From contig CM034546.1 of assembly GCA_020055645.1 (NCBI GenBank), forward strand, positions 34,534,001-34,598,000: a stretch of 64,000 nucleotides of DNA. Direction: 5' to 3'. Position numbers and translations under genes: made by a program. Below are positions 48,964-61,500 of this stretch, in pieces. The stretch comes from Tomocerus qinae (Eukaryota; Arthropoda; Collembola; Entomobryomorpha; Tomoceridae). The first letter of the stretch is position 1. Each line of letters starts with the position of its first letter. The notes under the pieces are model-generated. The model made no database searches, was not told the DNA's origin, and saw only the letters and a program-made list of their open reading frames with translations.

Positions 48964-49870
48964 TTATTTTAATGAAAAGAGCAGCAAAGTGACTAGACCG
49001 TTTGTCATGGCTTCATAACAATCAGTAAGATGTTTGTGTTTCACATATTTCAGAGTTCCATACCGAATTCCAAAGGGGAGCAATGTGTGGACCATTTTGC
49101 GACTTGCATTTCTCTTTACTCTCGATTTTTTAAGTTGCTCTGTGACCTTCAAGCTGACAGAGTGACATTTTCCAGCTCCCCAAATCACAATCGTCAGAAG
49201 AAAGATTATACTAAGAGTGGCAGAAATAAAGAAGCTGATTTCTAAATATTTCAGTGCCTTGTGGAATCGTAGCAATAGAAAATTTATAATTGTGGCATTA
49301 GAAATTAATACAAATACGAATGTGGGCAGATACATTTTCTCGTAACTGGAATTGTAGGCACTATTGAGAACTTGTAGCTTTCTGTACTCTTTAATCTTTT
49401 GTTCCAGAGGCATTTTTCTGATAAAGATTATACAATTTAAAATTATACCGAATTATTAATTACCTGTAAGGAATTCTTGGTATTGGTCTCACCTTGACAG
49501 ATTTTGCGAGCATGTGGTATAGAGAACGTAGATAAAATTGTAGAGTACTGCAAACTGGTACAACCAGGTTAATATCACTTTGAATACAAAGTCCAGAATG
49601 GAAAGAATGAGGTAGTTTATTGGGTGAATTGGGTAGATTTTGTTCAGGTAGTTAACTGGCATTTGATTTGGACTGAATGCATACACCAAGAGGAATACTG
49701 TGCAGGGTATATACGGAATTAATGACAGGAATCCATATGATATTATTTTCTCCAATTTTGATTCTAACCTTTGTTCAGCGCTAGAAGAATCTGAAACATT
49801 CGAAAAGTATGTTATTAACTCAATAAATAGTATGTTTATACTAATAAATTTTTAGCTAAAATAGATAGTG

Positions 49871-50666
49871 CTGTTACAATTATCGCTAAGAGATATTTTT
49901 CAAATAATAACCGCAGTGAAAATCGCTTCTGATTGGTCGATGCATTTTTGAAATTGACCAATCAGAGCACAGAATTCCATAGCAAAATTTTATATGATTT
50001 TCATAAATCATTCCCAAGGGAAATATTTATTTCAACACTGAACTTTAAACTACAGACTTGTGATAGGATAGAATAATACGGACTAACACTTTTAGCATAA
50101 TCGCAAACTTATACACTCAACTCTATGATGCTTACTTGCTGAACAGAGCAACTGCTTGCATGTGTTACAATTGATTATTACTTCACTAAGCAGTCTGGAC
50201 AAACATATAATCATAACATTTTGCATCAAATTATCACCACTACTACACTGCGTATTGACATCTATGAAGTAGTACAAACTAATTAATTAGATTTACTTTT
50301 AAATTTACAATTACAAGATATCATTGAAAATATATTGCATAAATTAAGTAATAATCAATTGTAACACGACATGCAAGCAGTTGCTCTGTTCAGCAAGTAA
50401 GCATCATAGAGTTGAGTACAGTGTATTAGTTTGCGATTATGCTAAAAGTGTTAGTCCGTATTTTCCTATCCTATCACAAGTATGTAGTTTAAAGTTCAGT
50501 GTTGAAATAAATATTTCCCTTGGGAATGATTTATGAAATTCATATAAAATTTGGCTATGGAATTCTGTGCTCTGATTGGTCAATTTCAAAAATGCATCGA
50601 CCAATCAGAAGCGATTTTCACTGCGGTTATTATTTGAAAAATATCTCTTAGCGATAATTGTAACAG
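49871..50666. mobile_element. Foldback element of 0.8 kb in intron 1 of the receptor gene
   Basis: Arms of about 320 bp, starting CTGTTACAATTATCGC, are near-perfect reverse complements around a centre near 50290-50340. Each arm carries a pair of inverted CCAAT boxes (GATTGGTC / GACCAATC). There is no coding capacity and the target duplication is unclear. Confidence 0.65.
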
Positions 50667-51241
50667 TATGGTTTTTATGACAATTTATCAAGCGTGCAAC
50701 ATTTAATACGTATGGCAGGTTGCTTTTGACCTTAACTCTTAAGTTTTCCACAAATTGAAAGAATATAATTATAGAGCAACACAATTTCTTAAACACGCGG
50801 CTCTTTGGGTATGGAATTATATTTGTTGCAAAATCTCGTCAATATTGTCAAAGAAATGGTTATTAATAATAATTCATTTTTATCTCAGACAATTATTAAT
50901 AAAATAAACCATTGCATAATGGAAATATAACACAGAAAAGTACACATTTTTGACCTAAGAGGTAACTGTAACCTATTTAGCAGTGTCCTAGAACTCTTTA
51001 GCTGCCTGACAAGCTGCTTCACGACTTTGTACGATGAATAGAACGGAAGTTACATCGATTGTCAATTATATTAAGTTTCTCATCTATTTCCCCTGTCAGG
51101 GGAAGATTAAAACGCATTTGGTAGTGACAAAGAACATGCCGGTTGCGGCTGTGAGACTAATTGCAATCTAGCAGTTTTTTGTAAGTTGTGGGTGAGTTGA
51201 GATGAGTGGATTTGCTCAGGTTATATTATGTATATACAGTA

Positions 51242-51321
51242 CGGGGTAGTTAAAAGTGACCATAGGGATGCCCCTTATAGAAAATTATGAAAAAACCGTA
51301 TGGACACTTTTAGCTTCCCCG
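51242..51321. mobile_element. Tiny TA-flanked MITE (80 bp)
   Basis: The ends CGGGGTAGTTAAAAGTG and CACTTTTAGCTTCCCCG are reverse complements apart from a few mismatches, and TA lies on each side. Confidence 0.6.
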
Positions 51322-52420
51322 TAGTGTAGATAGATGGTTGTGTCTGCATTTGTAGTGGGGAGATGATGAAGGAGTTCATTTAAGCTGAGTTGTAGAACTA
51401 GAGGGTGAGGATTGAGGACCCCCGGTGGCTAGCCCATGCTGTGGAACACCGATCAATCGCTCTCAGTACATACAACAATACCAGAACAGAGAGACCTAAC
51501 AACGGAACGTAAACTCACCCCACTTTGCATTTCAAATTCGACATTGTCCTCGAATTTCTAATTTTGTCACAATGAAAAGTTCAAGCCAATGGTTAAACGA
51601 TATTCAAACCCATCAAAAACTAAGCTTTAACTGGGAGTGTCCTTTTCAGTCCTGTAACCTGTTTATTTCTTACACATGATAATCACTCGCATCTTCAAAC
51701 CCAACACTTGCTATACTTACTGCATATTTCTTCCTATACATCATAAATACTAATCTTTTTAATATCAAAAACACAAATTTTACAGTATTAAAATTTTTCA
51801 ATTTTTACATTATCAAATTTGACATTTCGCTTGCGGAAATACCAATAACTTAGGTGATCACCGCTTTGAATAAATATGGTCACATACGAGAAATAAGTAC
51901 ACTTTTTAATACTTTAATTTCATCCTAATATTCCATTTTTATACTGTTTACTTTCATTTATTGTTTTCTTAATACAATGGAAATCCATAATGGAATACTG
52001 AATTAATTAATAGACATATTCACAAAAATAAAATTTTGATCCAGTGACAGATACAATATTTTATAACACACCACAAAATAATTTTGTATAGCATTTTCAA
52101 AAATGTACTCTTAAGGTCTTTTTCTAAAGAAAATTCTTTAAAACGTATTCTATTAGAAACTATCAAATACATAGGAACGGTTTTTAATTATTAAACATAA
52201 GGAAAAAATACGCAAATAATTGTATCATGTCCATTACGCTAAAGTTCCAACGAACCAATATAAATGCTTTTGTATGTACTCATACTCGTTCAATTGTTTG
52301 TATGGGATACCTTACCTTCCAAACGTCCAACCTTCCGTCCGCCCAACTATACAACAACCGTTATATAGTGTGAGTGTGTTGTGGATGATATGAGTTAGTC
52401 TAATCTCAATGGTTGAGGTT

Positions 52421-53008
52421 CAGTGTACAAAATACCATTTACCCCTTACCAGTGGTAAGTGGTTTTTAATGGTATTTAACGTTAAATACCACTACCTAAA
52501 GAGTAGTGGTAAGTGGTATAAATGGTAAAAATGGTAAAAATTGTTTCGTTTAAATTTCGTGTGTAGATTTTGAATAAAATTCGGTGCCAAAGTATGAAAT
52601 AGCTTAGCAGCTGATGATTGTTGTTACTAATTGATAAGTTTTCACCAATCAGAGTTAGATTCAACCAATGTGGGCATTAATAGCTATAGCCTTTATTTGC
52701 CGATTGAGAAATTAATTGCTATTAAATTGCCTTCAAATCAATTTTAATTTGACGATACGAAATGTAATGTTGGTTTTAGTAATATTTACCTGATTAATTT
52801 GATAATTATGGGGCTAATTGGAAATTATGTTTCATAGAAAATAAAGTTTTAAAACCTTTATATTTTAGGACGTCTAACATCTTTACTAAGCTGTCTAATC
52901 AATCTCAAATATTTACCATTTTTACCATTAAATGCATTTATACCATTAAGTGCATTTTTACCACTGTGATGGTAAAAAAGCCTAAAAAGTGGTAAATTTT
53001 GTACACTG
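52421..53008. mobile_element. hAT-type MITE with CAGTGTACAAAAT ends
   Basis: It starts CAGTGTACAAAATACC and ends GGTAAATTTTGTACACTG, flanked by TTGAGGTT and TTGAGGAT, an 8-bp duplication with one mismatch. The subterminal parts are built from many ACCATT/AATGGT and ACCAC/GTGGT words. The second copy is 61321-61897. Confidence 0.75.
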
Positions 53009-53159
53009 TTGAGGATGAGGACCGGTGAGAAACTAACTATTCGATCTCACGTTATGAAATGTGAATATGAATTCAATAATTATGCAATACGATAATACTC
53101 ACAACTATAAATAATGTAAAAGGAGTAATTGGGGATATTTATGAGGTGCAGATATTTAA

Positions 53160-53441
53160 TCAATTAAGGAAACTTGAAAGTAAAGAATAAGAATTGATAT
53201 AGCCAATTATAATACAAGTTTAAGCAAGCAGAGTTTATTTGGTGAACTCTACTGACTGAAATCTAGACTCGAACTGTCACAAGTCGTCTCGCACGCTCGC
53301 GACTTGGCTTGTCTGGCTGTAGGCGGTACTGGCGGGTGCCGTACCAAACAACCAATGAGAGTTAACCACATAAACACTTATCTTACAGTACATAGGGTAA
53401 TTCATATAGAGATACAACTTATACTATACTCAACTCTTACA
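53160..53441 (-). repeat. Possible solo LTR
   Basis: On the minus strand the block starts TGTAAGAGTTG at 53441, is locally GC-richer with a promoter-like middle, and has AATAAA near 53240. This layout resembles an LTR, but the far end and a target duplication were not found, so it is only a candidate fossil. Confidence 0.25.
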
Positions 53442-54149
53442 ATAGTTTAGGGTTTTGGACTTCGGGTTACTTTTTTATTGCACCCTGAAAATTTGAAAAG
53501 TCTATCTCAAACAACCGTTCGAAAGTTATTGTTCACAGGGATTGCAGGACAGACAGACAGACACAAAAAGCAAAAAGAAAAGATAAACTTATCTGAATAA
53601 TTCTCTCCGCGTCTATTCTCTAGATTCTAGATACCTTTGTGTCAATTTACATCAAGCAGTTTGATATGTAAATTCTCTGTATCAAATTGTGTTATGCTTT
53701 TGTGTTACAATTAAAATATTTAATTTTTCTTACTTTTTGATCGCTGATTTAATTTTGATATCTGATTGATGACATACACGATTTCTTGTTTTCGGTTGGA
53801 CAAGGTCCGACATGTTACATGCGTTCCCAAGTAAAATGACACCCAAACGAAGGACCACACAATTTCGTAAACGCTTAATGGAGAGTGTTTGACATTTTGT
53901 GTCAAGTGTATCACTTGGTAGATGAGGTAAGTGAAGGTGGAGACGATGAATACTTTAACAGGATATTTCCGTGTTGACGATTTTTATAATTTTAATTTCT
54001 GATTCACTTTATTCCATTGAAAAGGAAGGATACCCAAACTATCAAATAAAGTCGCATAAACTCCTAATACTTGTAAGCTGATATTTTGATCCTCAAAAAT
54101 ATTTAAAACCTGATCTTTAATTTTATTGTAACTGAACTTTTTCATTATT

Positions 54150-55870
54150 GATTGTTTTAAATCGGTTTAGTCAGAAACAAACGTCTTTCAAATTGAATTT
54201 GAAACTTTCTAGTTTTTTGACAATTTATAAATTGGGCGTTTAAATTAAATATATTTGATCAATGAAGCTAAATTTAAAAAAAATACAATGTTACTCAAAC
54301 TTTTGTAGCTTCTACATCTAAAGAATGGTAAACACAATATTATTATCAATTCGTCGGAAGGTGTCTATCTTCTATAATATTGAATAGCAGAGTAAAGTGA
54401 TTACAGATATTAGCTAGAATATAAGCCTAATACAACTTAACAAGTCAGTTTTATTTTCCTAGTATTTATCTATTTCCGGTCTTAAAAATTTGAAAATATA
54501 AAGTGTTGGTATCAGTATTAAATAATAATGAAAATTTGATTGCACTAGCACAGTTCAACTTAAAGTGAACCTTTCTAGTTGATCAATGATATTAAAGACT
54601 GCTATGAGGTAGTTGGAAGGTTTAGATAAACATTTCCTGGGTAGTAGATATAAATCAAGAAAATAATATTTGGGGAAATTGCCTTTGAACAGATGGTTCA
54701 AATAAGATGACCTGCATATGTACATACATTACTTTCATGTATGATATCATATTGCTAAAGGTAAATACCATTTTAATTAACGGTATTTCCCATTTAGAGA
54801 AATGTGGTTTAATTTTCAATGTCAGAATTCTTATTGCTAAAAAGAAAGAAAGTTGATACAGTAATTTTTTTGGCGATTAGAATGTACAATTATCCAAAGC
54901 TGTATTTTATTTGTATTTTTATGATGTTAGAATATTTTCAGTCCATGGATAGATGAATAAAAATAAGTGCAAAAATCGATATCTTACTGCTATATGTATA
55001 TAACAATGTTGACCTAAGAAATTTATCGTTATTGTTAATTTAATACTGCATAAAGAATTGTTTCAGATATTACCTACAGTGCCTAAATTGTAAACCAATT
55101 TGAACTAAATTATTTTTTTAAGCCGCGAAAAATATTTATTTATCTAGTCCCATTTCCTAGTCGTATATATGCATATGAAACTGATTTATCTGTGTTTGCC
55201 TTTCCTTATGAAGATAAGAAATATTATGGAGACAATAAGCCTTGGAGACACTCATAATGCCAATTAACTAAGATTAGTTGATTATGAATACTCAATTAGA
55301 TAAAATTCTAGGCACTAGGAAATTGAGTCGATGATTAAAAAGGCTTTAACATAAATTAAATAGATAACGTTTATTCGATTATTTTCGTGTCTCTATGCAA
55401 GACAATTTTGCCATTTTCGTACGTCAGTAATTAAAAATACTTGATAGCGAATCTTTTCGCTTGCATTCTTACTTCGTAATTGTACATGTATTGATTGCTA
55501 AATTAGATAAGTACGCTTTCAATTAAAAATTATTTTTTTACTGGATCAAATATGGTAAAAGCACCCTGTAAATGTCTAATCAAAGATATTTGCAATAAGA
55601 TAATTAGCCCATCAAAATTAGAAAAGTCCCAATATTTTAAAAAGTTTTCTAACGCTTAACGCTTTGTCTTTTTTCACAGAATAATCGGTTTGGATACAAT
55701 AACTCGGGACTCTTTGATCAGTCTCAAAAAAAATTACTTAAATAAAATTCTGTCAACTGAAAATTAGGGGTCAAACAAGAAGGTTTAGAGCCACAACAGC
55801 CAAATGGAGAATAGCTAATAATCCCGAATGAAGCCCCTAGATATGTATATGCAAACTCAAACGAGTATTT
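54150..55870. other. Intergenic, no gene seen
   Basis: AT-rich DNA upstream of the receptor gene; no open frame with recognisable features and no repeat ends identified. Confidence 0.5.
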
Positions 55871-55874
55871 CCAG

Positions 55875-55965
55875 TAGTGTAGTAAGGTGGAGGGGTCGCA
55901 GCACCCTCGTAAATCAGAAAAATAGAAGAATTTATTCCCAAAAATTGCAAAAATTTTAATGGTGA
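55875..55965. repeat. Fragment of the CACGTATCC hAT MITE
   Basis: The order AGGGGTCGCAGCACCC, ATCAGAAAAATAG, TTGCAAAAATTTT follows the interior of the MITE at 60921-61068 in inverted orientation. The termini are lost. Confidence 0.4.
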
Positions 55966-56504
55966 GTAAAAACCAGCGAATAATAAAATATATTATTAAA
56001 TAGTTATCAAGCTTACCAGTGAACTTATATTTGGCGTTCTTTTATACATCTATTATCAGGACTACAATATAAACGTAATCAGAATTTTTGTATGTACGGA
56101 TGTTTGTATGTAAAAGCTATACTATAAATAATCTATATGAAGCAGCTGCTCTTCTTATAAGCGTAAAGTGGGATATGCGTGTAAATAGCTTCGTACATGT
56201 GTATCTGTGTCGGTATTCGTGTAGGTTGTATGTATGTATCAAGTGTTCTCCGTGCCACTGTATTAGAATCAGTATCAGTACTATTAAATAAACTGCAAAA
56301 GTTAGTCACGTGACAATTCCGTTTGTATGTTTGTACTTCTGTGTGTTAATTTGCCGCAAGTCTAAAACGCAGCTAAGCACCAAGCACCCAACATAACAGC
56401 GCACGTAATATGGCCAATCCCTACATGTCCGAACCAGAAGAACTTCAAGCCAGTAGTGTGTACATATCAAAATTACGCACTTTGCGATCAATAATTTCAT
56501 AATA

Positions 56505-57051
56505 CACACTTAGAAATCCAGTCAAACTGGTTTAACGTTATTCACTTAATGTTAAAATTCAACATTAAATAAGGCACCTGCAATATTTTTTTAATGTAAT
56601 TGTAAACAGTAAATGTCCTGTAGGCAAAAGTCACGTTAATTTTATGTTAACATGACATGACTATAACGTTGGTTGAGGTTAACAGTATGTCATGTCAAGT
56701 CCCCTCAGCTAAATTAACACCAACAATAACCACCTTAACTTTCAATGTGGCGGAGTGGTTCAGTGTGTAGGGTGTCCGCCTGAGTAGTGCAGGGAACTGG
56801 GATCGTTCCCTGGCTTCACTTTTTGCTTCATCTACATTAAATAATGTTGTAATTACATTATTTCTAACATGAGGCCATGTTAACTTTTAACATGATCCCA
56901 TGTTAATTTTAACCACATATACTGTTAAAATATTAACAGGATGTGGACAATGTTAATTCAACGCTAAATAATGTGTAACCATCCCTATGTGATTTCTAAG
57001 GTGATATACTGTTACATATAACAGTATATCAGCTTGGGATTTCTAAGTGTG
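56505..57051. mobile_element. TA-flanked MITE with CACACTTAGAAATCC ends and a tRNA-like passenger
   Basis: Perfect 15-bp terminal inverted repeats (CACACTTAGAAATCC) with TA on both sides; Helitron copy 1 shows the empty site with one TA. A strong stem-loop (GATATACTGTTA / TAACAGTATATC) lies at 57001-57031. Most of the interior is built of GTTAA/TTAAC words. Confidence 0.8.
56746..56822 (+). other. tRNA-like segment inside the MITE
   Basis: TGGCGGAGTGGTTCAGTG resembles a pol III A box region and GGGATCGTTCCC a decayed B box, about 45 bases apart, and the end reads GGCTTCAC. The acceptor stem pairs poorly, so it is more likely a captured tRNA or SINE-head relic than a working tRNA. Confidence 0.35.
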
Positions 57052-58117
57052 TAGGTCATGAAATCTTCAGCGAACTTAAACCTGGTCATTGTTGTGTGGT
57101 TATTGAGGGATTCTACTCTTCCCTCATTTTCCCCTCCTCTTCTTTTCAGAATAAATTGGCAAACTACAGCATTCTTCTATATACAGTGATTACCACTATG
57201 AACCTCTGTAGGGTATACAATTGAGGGATTTTAAATTAAAGTACGTCGTAGCTAAGATGATTTAAAAAAAATTTGACTCTTGATTCTTTTATTATTTCAT
57301 AATAAGAATAGAATACTGGATACTTGACTTGGGGTATGGTATAATGTTACATTACTTTGACTCACCATTATGCATATATTGCCAAGTGTTATTCTCTGAT
57401 ATCCTACTGAAAAAAATAAACTACTTCCCCTCACTCATTTCCATATTATGGATGTTTTACTAATTTAAAAGGCTGGGTACCCATGATTACTTGAATATTG
57501 GTCCCAGTATATCAGGCCGCTAAGACAGGATTAGGACTCAATACGAAGAATAATGGGATCAACACGAATAAAAAGTCTCATAATATTATATAAAAGTTCA
57601 AATCTCTCATGGGGCCAAAAAATTACAATCAAATGCATTCAATTGTTTAATTGACCGCTATATTGCCAATTAAGGCTAACTTAACCTCAAAATGGTTCAT
57701 TGTCAATTGGCAGTATGTATAACTTTAGTTCAAATTACCGTAGACCCTTTGCCAAATGATCATGGTGAGTGACCGGAGTAAGTTGCCAATCCTCACATTT
57801 CAATTTGGAAACAAAATTTGGTTGAAGTAAGACAATGGTTGCACAAATACCTATCACAACCACTTTCTCTCAACCCAAAAGGTTGATTCGGTCTTAGTAA
57901 GGTGAAGTTTTGGAATAATTTTTGACTGTCTTCTCTATCAGTGTTAAATCTCTATCTCTGGCCCACTACCACTAAATGAGAAACCGTGAAAAGGTCAATT
58001 TGAATTAATATAAAACATCTATGCATATGAATTACATTCTATTTAAATAGTATAATACTGCCCCGGAATACACACTAGCTTTATTTCTAGCAGGGACTGG
58101 GCCCTGTGACCGCCTAG

Positions 58118-58556
58118 TCTTGTAATAAATGTAGATATAATTATGAAGGTGAGAATGAAATGAATTACAATATTCAGAATAAAGTGGAGCTATATATCTC
58201 ACCTGTGTTTATTATATTATTGATGAACATATAACAGTTGCACGCTAAGTCGAACACAAATATAAATTCGTGTTATCTGCTGATAACTGAGATGTCAGTG
58301 GCCGCAGTGGCCGGTTTATCGTGCATCAGTTCAATTACGTAGGTGTAATGACATAGTAACGGACAACAGGGAAATATTATGAATACTCTCCCTCCCTCCC
58401 AGCCAATCATCATCCTCCAACATCACCCACACTACACCAAATCCAAAGAAACTCATCATATTCCGCAGTTCATTCAACCATCTCCAACCCGCCATTAATG
58501 TTCCGCTTGAATAGCAAATTAAACAGTTATTTGTGGTGTTTTTTCGGTTTTATACA
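58118..58556. promoter_or_regulatory. Upstream region of the CARD/NB-ARC gene
   Basis: About 440 bp between the Helitron end and the CARD start codon. Bases 58380-58500 are pyrimidine-rich (CTCCCTCCCTCCC and many CCA/CAT words), suiting a core promoter or 5' untranslated region. No TATA box is obvious. Confidence 0.35.
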
Positions 58557-61500
58557 ATGGAAGACGAATTAAAACGAAATCTTGTTTTCTTAATAGAAAA
58601 CATAACAAATTTAACATTAGTGCTTGCACATTTGGAGCAGTGCGACATCATATCAAAAGCTGAAAGCGACGAAATCGTAAGTTAATTAATTCATTTATTA
58701 ATCATTATATAGTAGAACTTACTTATACTTGTACGTAGGTGAATTTAAACGACATAACTTCTGGTTTCTTGTATCCTCACTTACACAAACTTAACTGTCC
58801 ACGTTCTCTGTATTGCAGCACGCAGCAGGTAGGTGTATAGATTTATCCCTCCAAGTGCTCAGTTAACCATGAATAACTATTGTATTTCCTTATCTCTATC
58901 CTCTCTTCTTGATCTCTATTCATCAAAAAGTATATAAACAAAGTTTCACAGCTATAGGGTATTGACCCTTGAATGGCCATAGTTGGCAGGTAAATTGAGG
59001 GGTAACTATAGTGCGGGCAAAAATGTTATGAAAGATATGCGGACTGCGGAGTGATATCTCTTATTAGTGAAACTTATCGTTTTCCATAAAAGTCTAATTT
59101 ATTTAATCAAAGATACGAGTTTTTATACATATTTTCGTTGTCAGTATAAAGCATAATAAAACATGTAACAGAAATTAGAGTATAAGCCAAGTATGTGCAC
59201 TGAATGAATAACAGAGATGTTGTGTAAAAGCAAATATTTCGCTTACTAATAAAAGTACTAGAAAGATATTAAATGGAGCTTGTCTAGGTCATCATTCAGG
59301 AATGTTGTCAAACATATGGATACCTAAAAAAGTATATCCAGCTTACGTAATTACTAAACAAATGTTTATGTACAATAGTAAAGAATGTGTATGCACTTCT
59401 TTATAAACTATACTGAAAGAGATTTCTTGCAATAAAAGGGGTAAAAGTCTAAATGGGGCTAAAAGATATACTAAAGGATGTTAAAGTGAGTGCACATATT
59501 TGAATTTTAGGTACTTTTGCCCATCATCCCCTTTGCTAGCCTCTTTTGTCCGGGTGGGTAGGCAAATGTAGATTTCGTCGGCTAAAACTGAACTCTGAGA
59601 ATAAATAGTCTAATAAACCAAGTAATAAACTGTATATAAAAATGTAGCGGAGGTAATGAGGCTTTACAACGTTAGACGACATTTATCAGCGTATTTTGCA
59701 ATGGTATTTGACCTTTTGACCCCCATTAATTAACCTTCACCTAACCGAGCGAAAAACCTTTAAAGCGAGCTATTTCATGACATTCTGCAATATGGAGAGC
59801 TAAATATACAAATTTTAGTTTTTGAACCCTGCCCACAGGTTGATTGTGTGTCCGATCGGAGACAAACCTCACTTTTAACATCCATTTACGTATACACAGA
59901 AAGTTTAAAATGATTATCTCTAACCGTTCTTAAGCTATCGTGCATATCAGGCATTTCTATAAAGCTGCTCCGCCACTTAATAATTGAGTTGCTTTGTCGC
60001 CTCTATTTATAACTTTATATAACTATGTATGCATGTGTTTAGTGGGCGTACAGGTCTGTCTAGTGGTCTAAACAGCCGCTTCTCAGGCTGATGTCTGGAG
60101 TTCGAATCTCTGGAGCGCCTCAGGTCTATAAGGTAGTAGTCTGGAGCTGGGAGAAGCTCCAGACGTTATTAGCATTGATTTGCCTATCTTAGTGACAATA
60201 TGATTATCTATCAATGCCCTGTCTGTAGTGTATGGATTGTTCTGTTGGTCTGTATACGTGCTACGAGTTCTACCTAGCACAAGTCTGGACAATGGGATGC
60301 ACATGAGGTGATAAGGTGGATTGAAGTAGACTGCTGTAAGTGATTTGTCTGTGGTCACTGGCGGTCGGCTTACATGTTCCGGTCCCTCTCTGACTGCCCA
60401 CCAGATCGAGTTGCGGGACAGTGTTGAGTCGTTCCGTCTCATGGTTCAGTACTCTTCACTAAGTCTCTTCGTTTAAGTCTGTACACTTAGTAAAGTTGTT
60501 CCGGGAGCCACTGCAAGTAAGCCCTCGCGGCTTGAGCGGTAGCATAGCTATACTAATCAATAGTAGTAGCTGTGCTCTCCCCCTAACACACACACACACA
60601 CACATGTATGTGTTTAAATAATTTAAAACAGGGATGCAAGTAGAATAATATCAGACTATGGTGAAGAATAATAATCTTAAAATGGCAACTACTAGGAATC
60701 AAACAAACTCAAACTTGATGACCGATTATTGCCTCTTCCACTTCTCCTTTTGTTCCTGCGTAAGGGAAGCTAAGTCCTTTCCAATTATTATTGTACCCGA
60801 TGAATCGAGACAACCTTTGCTAGTAATGTTTATAAAACGGAAGTGAGTATACGTAGGATCCAAAATGCTGTGAATCATTAACAAAATCTTTTATCAATCG
60901 TCATTTGTGTTCACAGTGTTCAGGCACGTATCCAGAAATTAGGTCAAGGGGGCGCAACCAAAAATCATGTCCGCGAAATTTTTGCAATTTTTTGTCTTTT
61001 TTAGAAAAAATACTCTCTTTTTCTCAGATTTAGGGGGGACGCTGTGCCCCCTACTGGATACGTGCTTGTTTGTGTTAATTACTTAGCAAAGTCTTTATTT
61101 ATGGCCAAATTGGACAAGGCTTCTAAATCATACACCATAAATTCATCAATTAGGGTGGTTTGGTTGTTCCTCAACGACCTTCATCAGCGTGCGACCATCA
61201 CAATTTTTTTTACCAATTTTTTTAAATACATGTTCTCATACATGTTTTTAAAATAAATACAGATCAGTGTGTGATTTGTAGATCCAAGGCTGATAATTTT
61301 CTCCATAGTTGGTTTAGAAGCAGTGTACAAAATACCATTTACCACTTACCAGTGGTAAGTGGTTTTTAATGGTATTTAACGTTAAATACCACTACCTAAA
61401 AAGTAGTGGTAAGTGGTATAAATGGTAAAAATGGTAAAAAATAGTTTCATTTAAATTTCGTGTTTGAATTTTGAATAAAATTCGGTGCCAAAGTATGAAA

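Larger units (their letters stand above)
48964..54145 (-). pseudogene. Gustatory-type receptor gene, three exons, one in-frame stop
   Basis: Exon 1 is 54145-53734 (donor GTAAGA), exon 2 is 49790-49493 (acceptor GTTTCAG, donor GTGAGA) and exon 3 is 49417-48964 (acceptor TTTATCAG). The phases fit (1 then 2) and the sum is 388 codons including stop, against 384 residues for the receptor at 34675. Seven-helix pattern: about two helices in exon 1, two to three in exon 2 and the rest in exon 3. Codon 54 (53986-53984) is TAA while the frame stays open on both sides. It is either a recently dead gene, a sequencing error or, as reported for some insect chemoreceptors, a stop that is read through. Intron 1 is 3.9 kb and full of MITEs; intron 2 is 75 bp. 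Confidence 0.6.
56275..58117 (+). mobile_element. Helitron-type element, copy 3, nearly clean
   Basis: It starts TCAGTACTATT after a host A (56274) and ends hairpin (GGGACTGGGCCC) plus CTAG before a host T (58118), the A/T insertion context of Helitrons. The only large insertion is the MITE at 56505-57051, so the element itself is about 1.3 kb. It is non-coding. Comparison with this copy defines the insertions in copy 1. Confidence 0.7.

Noticed and set aside
50605-50796. 63-residue minus-strand frame with a signal-like start
   Set aside because: Half of it lies in the foldback arm; it sits in the receptor intron without splice signals that would link it to an exon.
56746-56822. Functional tRNA gene
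   Set aside because: The acceptor stem does not pair and the B box is altered; it is a relic inside a MITE.
60083-60442. 119-residue minus-strand frame
   Set aside because: It lies inside the tRNA-headed SINE and has no protein features.
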